NCBI GenBank assembly: GCA_009760855.2
Contig: WPIO01000016.1
Location: 5,103,001 to 5,167,000 of the forward strand
Direction of reading: 5' to 3'
DNA: 64,000 nt
Source: Cristatella mucedo
Lineage: Eukaryota > Bryozoa > Phylactolaemata > Cristatellidae
Shown piece by piece: positions 54,248 through 64,000 of this stretch. The position numbers and the translations under genes are program-made. The notes beneath the pieces were generated by a model, which saw nothing but the letters and a program-made list of their open reading frames with translations, was not told where the DNA came from and ran no database searches. Numbering within the stretch: the stretch's first letter is position 1; each line of letters begins with the position of its first letter.

Positions 54248-57200
54248 AAAATAATAATAATAATGTTAATGTACTTGATAAAGCGCACTCCTAGAACTTA
54301 ATCTCTTTCTAGGCGCTTTACATTTGCCTCAAAGGGAACTGCAATAAAATGGTAAGTAAAATCATGGTTGAAAAACAAACAAAATTAATAACATGGTTAG
54401 GGGTGACATGCACAGGGTCAGCATGCAAATGTGGTTAGTGGCAGCATGCACAGTGTCAGCACGCATAAGCACGTGAAGGACGAATCACAGGGACCCACTA
54501 AATGCTCTCCTAAATTGGTGTGTTTTTAGGTTCCTTTTAAATGTGGTCAGGTCATGGGATGTTCTGACGCAGATCGGGAGGGAGTCCAGGCTTTGGGAGC
54601 ATACGAACTAAATGCACGGTCTCCAAAGAATTTGAGGTTTGTACGAGGTATTTCTAGACTGTTGGATTCCGAAAAGCGGGTGGTACGATGCTTGGCCTGA
54701 TGGGGGCGTATGTCGGAGAGATAGGCTGGAGCCATAGGATGAAGTCACCTAAAAGTGAGCGACAAAACCTTAAAGTCAATCCGTTGCATGACTGGTAACC
54801 AGTGCAGGTCGGCGAGAAGTGGTGAGATGTGGCACCTACGATGCTCACGACAGACAAGCCTAGCTGCAGAGTTTTGCACCAGCTGCAATCGCCTGATCGC
54901 ACATGCTGGGAGGCCAGTAAGCAGTGAGTTTCAGAAGTCGAGACGAGATGTCACGAATGCATGGACCAACTTAGACGTGGTATCCTTATCTAAACAAGCC
55001 CGAATTTTAGCAATATTATGAAGCTGAAAATAGGCAGATTTGACCGTGGATCTGATATGGTCGTCTAACGAGAGGTCGCTTTGGAATATGACACCTAGAT
55101 TTCGAGCTGATTCGACAGGAGATATGCTGGCACAGCCAATTTTGAGCGTCAGCCTTTCTAATTTCTGAATCACACTGGGTTTGCCCATAACTAGTAAGTT
55201 AGTTTTGTCATTGTTTAGTTTAAGAAAATTTGCTGCCATCCATGTGCGGATGTCATCAATGCATGCAGCAAGTGAGTTGAGAGAATTTGAGGTGCTCGAA
55301 GGCTGGGAGGGATCAAAGCAAAGGTACAACTGAGTGTCATCCGCATAGAAGTGAAGCCTAGATTGTGCTTGGCAATCACATCAGCAAGAGGAAGAGTATA
55401 AACCGGGAAAAGAACCGGACCTAGCACTGAGCCCTGAGGTACACCATATTTCAGAGGTACTTCAGATGATCTTTGTCCATTCACGTCAATACTCTGGAGT
55501 CTCCCACTGAGATAGGACCTGAACCACTGCAGAGCAGTGCCAGTGATGCCCAGACGAGATGAGAGGCGCTCTAGAAGAACTTTATGATCGATGGTATCAA
55601 AAGCTGCCGAAAGATCAAGCAAAACAAGCAGAGACACTCTACCCATGTCTGGATTCCTAAGTAGGTCGTTGTACAACCTAAGCAATGCTGACTCTGTGGA
55701 GTGATTAGCTCTAAAGCCGGACTGGAACTTACTAGCAAGGTGTGAGGTTTCGATATATGAGTTTAGCTGGTGTGCCACTACCCGTTCCAGTGTCTTTGAT
55801 AGAAATGGTAGAAGGGAGACTGGGCGGTAGTTGCTCAAGTTCTCTTGGTCTAGTGTTGCTTTCTTGAGGAGAGGCCTGACTACAGCTTTTTTGAAAGGTG
55901 CTGCGACATGACCTGAGGCTAATGAGATGTTAATGATGTTAGTTATGCATGGCAGCAGCAGATCGATGCAACGTAGGAGCAGGACAGTGGGAATAGGGTC
56001 CAGAGGACTTGCTGTCTTCTTTGATTGAGATACGAACTTTAGGACTAGATCACGAGTGACCTGCTTAAATGTAGATATTGAGGTGCAGCCAGGAATCGGG
56101 GAACAGCATTCTAGGGCAGAAGTTGTCATCGCAGGGATGGATTCCCTGATCTTGTCTATCTTCTGCACAAAGAATTGAGAGAAGCGATCGGCTAGATCAT
56201 CTCAAGGATCATCAGGTAAGGAGCTAATCTGGGAACGGTTGAGGAGATGGTTTATTGTCGACATCAGCATTTTTGGATTGTGCATCTGTGATTCAACAAT
56301 GTTTCTATAGAAGCTAGACTTGGCCTTTGCTAGGATCGATTGGTACGACTTACAGTAGTCTTCATATGCCTGTCGATGGACAGTTAGTCCGGATCTTTTG
56401 TATGCTTTTTCAAGCTTTCGTTTATTAGACATGGCTAGTTTAATGTCTGTGGTAAACCATAGGCCGTCTGGGCGGGGGCGCACAGTGCGCTTTGTCAGAG
56501 GTGCAAACTCGTCGAGCATGTCAGCTAGTGTCTTGTTGTAGCTATCTACCAATGATGACAGATCGGAGGGAGGACTGAGCAGCAGAGTCGAAGCAGATAT
56601 TTTCGCACGGACAGCATCGATGTCAAGGGTCTTGAGGTTTCGCGATTCACAGGTTATTTTAGAGGAGGATGTGGGCACACACTGTAGATTGAATGAGATC
56701 TACATGTGGTCAGATAAGCAGGATTTGGTAATAATTGGTGATGACAAAGTGCAGTTATATGAGAAAATCTGGTCGAGTGTGTGACCCTTGATGTGGGTAG
56801 GGCCATGCACATGAGCCACAAGAGACAATGAGTCAGTCAATGCACGAAATTCGGTGCTGAAAGCGGCAGATAAGTTATCAAAGTGAACGTTGAAATCGCC
56901 CATAACGAGGAAGGATCGATTTCTTGCACACAAAATCGAAATGAGATCGGAGAAATCTGAGATAAAGGAGGATTTTGTACCTGGTGGGCGATAGACTACT
57001 GCTACTATCGGTAGCTTGTTTTCGGGTGAGACCAAGACAATTGATTCAAAAGACTGCTCCGTGGGTACCGCAAATGGCTTGAAGTTGAATTTCGAGCACA
57101 CGATAATAGCAACTCCACCTCCAGTTTTGATTGATCTAGGGGTGTGAAAGAACGAGAAACCGGATGGAGTAGCGTCTTTAATTGTCGGGCAGTTTATCGA

Positions 57201-57870
57201 TTTCAGCCAGGTTTCAGTTAGGGCGAGCAGGTCGATACCATTTTCAGAAATGAGATCGCTTATTACCAGAGGTTTATTGCACATTGAGCGAGGATTCCAA
57301 AGGCAAGCGTTAAGTCTGGCCGATGGAGTTACAACAGGCCTGATGACCACTAAGTTAGAGAGATTTACTGTGACGCATGTGGGGGAGCGTGCTGAGCGGT
57401 TCGAGACAGTGCTAGGAATACCAAAGGAGAGGGTACTCAGCTCCCAGTTCCCGCCCAATGAGCGGCGTCTGAGCTGGCGGTTCCGGCCACCGCAGCGGCT
57501 ACTGGGTGCTTTTCTTTTGTTAATGCATAGTTCATGAATCTTAGCAACAACATTAATATCTATGAATGCATTTGATCTACGATGACGAAGCGATAACAGC
57601 TGCTGACGATCATAACTAACAAGCAGGTTACTAGCCGCCGGCGTAGCTAAGGCAGCCGCCGGCATGGGAGACCCAGCAGCCCGAAGCGATAAGCGTTTAG
57701 ATGTCCATAAGCACGTAATTTCTTACGCACTACGGTCAAATAACAATCACAATAACTTTAAACAGCTCGTAGCTGTATCGTTTCCGTATACGATGTTCGC
57801 AAGAACTTCGGTTTTCGGAAGAATTCTGCAACGAACACGAACGCGCGTCGGAGCGTTGTATGTCAGGAGG
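54248..57870 (-). mobile_element. Nearly full-length LINE-A (CR1/L2-like), inactive
   Basis: The most complete copy. Reverse strand, from about 57870 (possible 5' leader) through an AP-endonuclease domain, RT and C-terminal region to a 3'UTR and AT-rich tail at 54248. The endonuclease shows WNPRSMCNKP, LLALTETWL, VVYRPPGT, LVMGDFNVHFDN and SDHM. The RT shows NYRPVSLLPFLSKTLERVV, LLDLSAAFDTIDHKVLLERL and YGVPQGSVLGPVLF. Lesions: TAG at about 56697, TGA at about 56199, a 1-bp loss just before YADD (about 55354) and TGA at about 54930. No ORF1 was recognised upstream. Confidence 0.93.
54485..57665 (-). pseudogene. LINE-A ORF2: endonuclease-reverse transcriptase, broken
   Basis: The reading frame starts at ATG 57665 with a basic N-terminal part (LSLRHRRSNAFID). 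The endonuclease domain spans residues about 110-320 with the usual E, D and H positions (TETWL, GDFNVHF, SDHM). RT spans about 56000-55200 and the C-terminal region ends FSGSL at 54485. At the first stop another copy (61925) has CAG where this one has TAG, so this is a recent nonsense change. Confidence 0.9.
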
Positions 57871-58199
57871 CGAGAATGATAAGGATTGCTAGTAATTTTC
57901 AGTCTAAGGCAAGGTTTATTCCGTGCTCTCGAGACTGATAGATGGTAAAAATCGCAAATCCAGTGATTTAGTCTGATGCCACAATCTTGCTTTGCTATTC
58001 TCACCCACTAATCTTTGGCGATCAACGAAGTAGTATAGTACTGTGGTCTTAGACGAATCAGCACTACTTTCCATACGCTCTAATTCAATAGCTAATTTAA
58101 ATAACCGTCGGACGTTTTATGCCAGGCTACTTACAGATGAGATAAAACAGAACTGCCACTCAGAAGACACCCCAAGCGTGTGGCTGGACTAGAAGACTG

Positions 58200-58795
58200 C
58201 TCTTCTAATAGCTTATTAATAGATATTATGAGTAGATTATAGGTATACTATGGGTAGATTAAAGTAGTGAGTATATTACAAATAATTTATGAGAAGATTT
58301 TAAGTAGATTATATGTGAATTGTATATGTAGATTATGACTATATTGTTTAAAAAGTATTAGCAGATTACTTAGAAATTTTAACTGGCTCATAATTTAACT
58401 ATGTAGATCATAAGATAACTTATTAATAAACTCCTAATGAATTATGAGTAGATTATATATATGAATTACACGTAGATTAAAAATCAATTATGTTGAGATT
58501 ATATGTAGATTATAAGTAGACTACGAGTATATTATAAGCAAATTATGAGTAGATTGTAGGTAAATTATACACGGATTATGAGTAGATTATGTGTAGATTG
58601 TATAAAACTTATGAGTAGATTATGCATGAATTACGAGTAGAGTAAGTAGGATATGAGTAGATTATTGTAAGATTACGTGTAGATTATAAGTCGATTACGT
58701 GTTAATTTTATGAAGATTATGACTAATGCATAGTATATTGCAAGTAAGTTATGTATGAATTATGATTAAATTATGAGCTTGCTATGTGTAAATTA
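58200..58795. repeat. AT-rich degenerate minisatellite (left block)
   Basis: Irregular repeats of about 12 bp around the unit gattatgagtagattat(gt), continued at 60056-60840 after the LINE copy. Confidence 0.9.
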
Positions 58796-60023
58796 TAGTA
58801 TTGACGTGAATGGACAAAGATCATCTGAAGTACCTCTGAAATATTGTGTACCTCAGGGCTCAGTGCTAGGTCCGGTTCTTTTCCCGGTTTATACTCTCCC
58901 TCTTGCTGATGTGATTGCCAAGCACAATCTAGGCTTTCACTTCTATGCGGATGACACTCAGTTGTACCTTTGCTTTGATCCCTCCCAGCCTTCGAGCACC
59001 TCAAATTCTCTCAACTCACTTGCTGCATGCATTGATGACATCCGCACATGGATGGCAGCAAATTTTCTTAAACTAAACAATGACAAAACTAACTTACTAT
59101 TTATGGGCAAACCCAGTGTGATTCAGAAATTAGAAAGGCTGACGCTCAAAATTGGCTGTGCCAGCATATCTCCTGTCGAATCAGCTCGAAATCTAGGTGT
59201 CATATTCCAAAGCGACCTCTCGTTAGACGACCATATCAGATCCACGGTCAAATCTGCCTATTTTCAGCTTCATAATATTGCTAAAATTCGGGCTTGTTTA
59301 GATAAGGATACCACGTCTAAGTTGGTCCATGCATTCGTGACATCTCGTCTCGACTTCTGAAACTCACTGCTTACTGGCCTCCCAGCATGTGCGATCAGGC
59401 GATTGCAGCTGGTGCAAGACTCTGCAGCTAGGCTTGTCTGTCGTGAGCGTCGCAGTTGCCACATTGCTCCACTTCTCGCCGACCTGCACTGGCTACCAAT
59501 CAAGCACCGGATCGATTTCAACGTTTTGCGGCTCATCTTTAGGTCCCTTCATCCTATGGCTCCAGCCTATCTCTCCGACATACTCCCCCATCAGGCCAAG
59601 CATTGTACCACCCGCTTTTTGGAATCCAACAGTCTAGAAATACCTCGTACAAACCTCAAATCCTTTGGAGACCGTGCATTTAGTTCATATGCTCCCAAAG
59701 CCTGGAACTCCCTCCCGACCTGCGTCAGAACATCCCCTGATCTGACCACATTTAAAAGGTACTTAAAAACACACCAATTTAGGACAGCATTTAGTGGGTC
59801 CCTGTGATTCGTCCTTCACGTGCTTATGCGTGCTGACACTGTGCATGCTGCCACTAACCACATTTGCATGCTGACCCAGCGCATGTTAACTAACCTAACC
59901 ATGTTATTAATTTTGTTTGTTTTTCAAGCATGATTTTACTTATTATTTAATTGCATTTCCCTTTGCAGCAAATGTAAAGCGCCTAGAAAGAGATTAAGTT
60001 CTCTGAGGGCGCTTTATCAAGTA

Positions 60024-60055
<32 letters not shown>
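58796..60055 (+). mobile_element. LINE-A copy inserted in the minisatellite
   Basis: 5'-truncated at SIDVNGQRSSEVPLKY; it includes FYADDTQLYLCFDPSQPSST, the C-terminal region, FSGSL with TGA near 59807, 3'UTR and (ATT)n. It shares a TGA after RLDF (59359) and the ttttcccggttt change with the copy at 54248-57870. Both flanks are the same AT-rich repeat. Confidence 0.95.
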
Positions 60056-60840
60056 GGTGGATTATAAATGGATGAGTAAATTACAGATAGATTATGAGTA
60101 GATTGTAGGTATATTATTAGTAGATTACAAATGAATTATGAGTAGATTATAAGATTTTGAGATTATAAGTATTTTTAGTAGATTATATGTAGATAGAGAG
60201 TAGATTATGGATGGATTATGAGTAAATTTTAAATCAATCATGTGTTGATTATAGGGAATTATGATTATACTAATAATGAATTGTGAGTATATTATAGGTA
60301 GATTGTGGGTAGCATATAAGTCAACTATAGATAAATTACTTGTAGATTCTAGGTAGATTATGATTATATTATATATGAATTATGATATATTATAGATCGA
60401 TTTTATATTAATAATGAGTAGATCATAAGTCAATTAATTGTAGATTATAAGTTGATTATGTTTTGTTTATAGGCAGATTATAAGTAGTTTATACGCATAG
60501 GCAGATTATGAGTACATTTTAAATTAATTATAGGTATATTATAAGTAGATTATTACTAGATTCTGGGTAGATAGGTAGACGAGTAGTTTAAATGTATGGG
60601 TAGATTATGAAAAGATTATAAGTAGATTCGTGGGTTCAATTACTGCAACCATGTGGTCCTTTGCCGCCACTGCAAGCGGTGGTGATAGCCGTAAAGGTTC
60701 TTCTGTCGCTGTATAAAAAGAGGCAGTTTAATTGGCAATTTCTTTATTATTATTTATTTATCTAATGAACTGAGTCAATTAGGAGTGGATTGTAAGTAAA
60801 TTATGGGTACAAGATAGGTAGTTTATATGTATAAGTAGAT
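60056..60840. repeat. AT-rich degenerate minisatellite (right block)
   Basis: Continuation of the left block, interrupted by a SINE-2 copy at about 60625. Confidence 0.88.
60625..60740 (+). mobile_element. SINE-2 copy
   Basis: B-box-like GGGTTCAATTACTGC, body TGCAAGCGGTGGTGATAGCC, tail GTAAAGGTTCTTCTGTCGCT and AT-rich end, inserted in the minisatellite. Confidence 0.8.
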
Positions 60841-60844
60841 TATA

Positions 60845-60906
60845 AAGTGCAAATTTAAAGTGCCTAGAAAGAGATAAAATTCTTTAATGGCGCTATACAA
60901 ATATAT
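60845..60906 (+). mobile_element. LINE-A/SINE-1 tail relic
   Basis: AGTGCCTAGAAAGAGATAAA and TTCTTTAATGGCGCTATACA are the shared 3' tail only, ending 16 bp before the exon at 60923. Confidence 0.7.
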
Positions 60907-60922
60907 TACCATTAAATTTTAG

Positions 60923-61177
60923 AACACGAGACGGCCCGAGAAACCAAACAAGGAGCAAATGCATAAATTGTTTGATATGGTCAACTCGGTGACGAATCAC
61001 GTGCAATACCGGATGGCCCACTCGAAGCTCCTGGTCAAAGACATGACTCAAAGGCTTGACCACTTGGTCAAAGACTCGATTCATAGGTCGCGAAACCACG
61101 AAGCGCTCAAGCGTGTCCAGGACCAGAGTCAGAAGAGCTGCTCTTCAACCAGGGAAGAACCACGTGATATTAACAAG
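60923..61177 (+). CDS. Helical exon of an unrecognised gene (phase 0-0)
   Basis: Acceptor attaaattttag ends at 60922 and donor gtagtg starts at 61178; 85 codons, phase 0 both ends. If the donor is not used the frame ends at TAA 61205-61207. The peptide is a long amphipathic helix (EQMHKLFDMVNSVTNHVQYR, MAHSKLLVKDMTQRLDHLVK, then RSRNHEALKRVQDQSQKS) that could form a coiled coil. A LINE/SINE-type tail relic ends only about 17 bp before the acceptor. Confidence 0.5.
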
Positions 61178-61209
61178 GTAGTGCTGAAAAGCGTTCAGGT
61201 GCCGTAATT

Positions 61210-61550
61210 GCGAAAGCCCCATCTGCAATCGAATTCCTGAACTGCATTTGTTACAAGTACTCACCTACTGCATCACATGTATTCCTCAAAACCTGTGTAC
61301 ACGTTTTACAATTGAGCTTTTTATTCTTTTAACTATGCCTTGATTTCAGATTTTACACTTGCATGTCGTGTATGAGGGCCTAAGGGTCGATTGCCAAGCG
61401 CTTGCTTGCATGCAAAGGCTAGTTTTGAAAGAAAGTCTTACATGCAGGATGTGGGAATGCATAATATGCCATCAGCCGATGGAGATGGCGTCAGAATGAA
61501 AAAGCAAATCTCCTCGGGATGCATACCTGCATAATATTAAAGCCAGCGAC
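61210..61550. other. No element recognised
   Basis: Unique-looking sequence after the helical exon; nothing to report. Confidence 0.4.
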
Positions 61551-61552
61551 CG

Positions 61553-61707
61553 ACATAATAATCATAATAACAATACACAGTGCACTCAGAGAACTCTTTC
61601 TAGGCACATTACATTTGCTACAAAGGAAACGCGGTCGAATGGTGAGTGGTATCATGCTTGATAAACAACATGAATAACATGGTTAGCGGTGACATGCACA
61701 GGGTCAT
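61553..61707 (-). mobile_element. LINE-A 3'-end fragment, abutting an opposite copy
   Basis: Reverse-strand tail and 3'UTR (GATAAACAACATGAATAACA, TGACATGCACAGGGTCA) that breaks directly into the next LINE-A copy in + orientation. Confidence 0.85.
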
Positions 61708-64000
61708 AGGATCAGGGTCATCTTTCCTCATTATGGGTGATTTCAGTATTCATTTTGATAGCTTGTCGGACCCTTTCAGCAATGAATTTCGTGTACTGAC
61801 TAGCTCATTTTCTCTTGTGGCTCACGTGCACGGCCCTATTCACATCAAGGGTCACACACTCGACCAAATTTTCTCATACAACTGCTCTTTGTCATCACCA
61901 ATTATTGTCAAATTATGCTTATCTGACCACATGCAGATCTCATTCAGTCTACAGTGTGTGCCCTCATCTAAAATTATCTAAATCTCATCTCATCTAAAAT
62001 CAATTGTGAATCGCGAAACCGCAAGACCCTTGAGATTGATGCTGTCCATGCGAGAATATCTGCTTCAGCTCTACTGCTAAATCCCTCTTCAGACATGTCA
62101 TCATTAGTAGATTGCTGCAGCATGACACTAGCCGACATGCTCGGCGATTTCACACTTCTGATTAAGCACAATTTGTGCCCTCGCCCAAATGGCATATGGT
62201 TTGCTACAGACATTAAACTAGTTAGGTATACTAAGCGCAAGCTTGAAAAGCGTACACAAGATCAGGACTGACTGTCCATCGACAGACATACGAGGACAGC
62301 TGTAGATCGTATCAATAGATCGCTGCAATGGTGAAGTCTAGCTTCTCTAAAAACATCGTTGAATCACAGGTGCACATTCCGAAAATGTGATGTCAACGAT
62401 CTGCCATCTCCTTAACCGCTCCCAGGTTAGCTATTGAAATTGCGATCCTGTGATGATCTAGCTGATCGCTTCTCTTGCTTCTTTGTCAACAAGATAGACA
62501 AGACCGGGGAGTCCATCCATTGGATGGCAGCGTTTCCCTGGAATCCTGTCTCTCAATTCCGTGCAGTACCCCAATGTCTGCATACAAGCAAATCGTTATC
62601 GATCTCGTCGTGAAGTTTGTATCCCAAACAAAGAAGAGAAATACTTCTCTGGACCCTATTCACACTGTCCTGATTCTACGATGCATGAATCTGCTGCTGC
62701 AATGCATAACTAACATCATAAATACGTCATTAGCCTCAGGTTTTGTCCCAGCACCGTTCAAAAAGGCCACTACTCAAGAAAGCGACACTAGAGCAAGAGA
62801 ACTTGAGAATAACTTCCGCCCAGTCTCCCTTCTACTGTTTCTATCAAAGACACTGGAACGAGTCGTAACTGACCAGCTGAACTGATATATTGAAACTTCA
62901 AACCTCGATACTAAGTTCCAGCCTGGTTTTAGAGCCTATCAGTCCACAGAGTCAGTATTGCTTTGGGTGTATTACGACCTACTTAGTAATTCAGACATAT
63001 GTAGAGTATCTCTGCTTGTTTTGCTCAATCTTTTGGCAGCTTTTGATACTATCGTTCACCAAGTCCTTCTTGAGTGCCTCTCATTTCGCCTAAGCACCAC
63101 TGGCACTGCATTGCAATGGTTCAAGTCCTGTCTAAGTGGGAGACACCAGATTAATGATGTGAATGGACAAAGATCATCCGAGGAGCCTCTGAAATATGGG
63201 TTACCTCGGGCTCGGTGCTCGGTCCCGTTCTTGTCACGGTTTATACTCTCCTTATTGCCAAAGTGATTGCCAGGCACAATCTAGGCTTTCACTTCTATGC
63301 GGATGACACTCATTTGTACCTCTGCTTCAATTCCTCCCAGGCCTTGAGCACATCAAATTCTCCCAACTCCTTTACTGCATGTGTTGATGACATCCACACA
63401 TGGATGGCAGCAAACTTTCTTAAATTGAATGACGATAAACCAAAACCAACGAAATCCAAGTTTGATTCGGAAATTGGAAATGTTAGTGCCCAAATTTGGC
63501 TATGCCAGCATATCTCCCGTTGAATCTTCGCGAGAAATCTCGGTGTCATGTTCCTATGTGACCCTTCGCTAGACGACCACATCAGCTCCACAATTAAGTA
63601 TGCCTACTTTCAGCTACATAAGGTTGCTGAAATTCGGGCTTGTTTAGATAGTGATACCACATCTAAGTTGGTCCATGCATTTGTGATATCCTGTCTTGCC
63701 TTCTGTAACTCATTGCTTACTTGCCTACCGGCACGTGCAATCAGGTGTTTGCAGATGGTGCAAAACTCTGCAGCTTGGCTTTTCAATCGTGTGCGTCGCA
63801 GTTGCCACACCTCACCACTTCTCGCTGACCTGCACTTGTTCCCAGTTAAGGAACGCATCAACTTCAAGGTTTTGTCGCTCACTTGTAGGTCCCTTCATTC
63901 TTTGGCTTTGGCCTACCCATCAGATCTATTCCCTTACCAAGCTAAGCGTCTTACCAACCGCCATTTTGGAGTTTAGTCGTTTACCTATACCTCGTAAAAA
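61708..64000 (+). mobile_element. LINE-A copy, same subfamily as 48240-50375, runs off the window
   Basis: Starts inside the endonuclease (FLIMGDFSIHFDS, HTLDQIFSYNCSLSSP, SDHMQISFS), then a decayed linker, RT with NFRPVSLLLFLSKTLERVVT and FYADDTHLYLCFNSSQALST (YADD near 63296), the KPTKSKFDSEIGN lesion and the C-terminal part up to the window end. Multiple frameshifts. Confidence 0.93.

Noticed and set aside
58200-60840. CRISPR-like array
   Set aside because: Repeats are irregular, AT-rich and without uniform spacers; the genome is animal-like.

Overview
This is an invertebrate-like animal (metazoan) genomic window. The evidence is intron-split genes with canonical GT/AG junctions, extracellular sushi and EGF modules joined to a transmembrane segment, a VPS9-type domain, very many non-LTR retrotransposon fragments, tRNA-derived SINEs and long simple repeats. 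There is no prokaryotic operon, CRISPR array or phage. The species cannot be named from the sequence.

Left part (1-31200): two convergent host genes can be rebuilt from phase-compatible exons. On the + strand, six exons (4345-4720, 7540-7816, 10993-11382, 12138-12353, 13642-13880, 15610-17103) form one reading frame of about 996 codons. It has a coiled-coil-like centre and a C-terminal VPS9-like (Rab5-family GEF) module. On the - strand, exons at 29723-29852, 24864-25100, 24531-24741, 24182-24327, 23664-23804, 22246-22617, 20247-20549 and 18451-19349 encode a sushi domain, four EGF domains, one membrane span and a long low-complexity tail. The stop codons are about 1.35 kb apart, tail to tail, in a GC-rich tract. 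Introns of both genes are full of LINE/SINE pieces and simple repeats.

Middle (31200-42600): a possible 3' terminal exon with AATAAA, a GC-rich island (about 32800-37300) with one plausible - strand exon, large GA and TG arrays, SINEs, a truncated R2-like (restriction-endonuclease-type) LINE and a perfect 56-bp palindrome.

Right part (42600-64000): mostly LINE copies of one CR1/L2-like family (LINE-A), including a nearly full-length but broken copy on the - strand (about 54248-57870). An AT-rich minisatellite is split by another LINE-A copy. Several isolated, credible exons of unrecognised genes lie between them: 50916-51126 (-), 46570-46864 (-), 47205-47336 (+), 54059-54202 (+) and 60923-61177 (+).

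Main themes: (1) LINE-A and SINE-1 share a 3' tail of about 40 bp, which suggests the SINE is copied by LINE-A machinery; (2) three pairs of LINE-A copies share the same disabling lesions although they lie at different sites; (3) pyrimidine-rich arrays tend to lie on the sense strand upstream of 3' splice sites.
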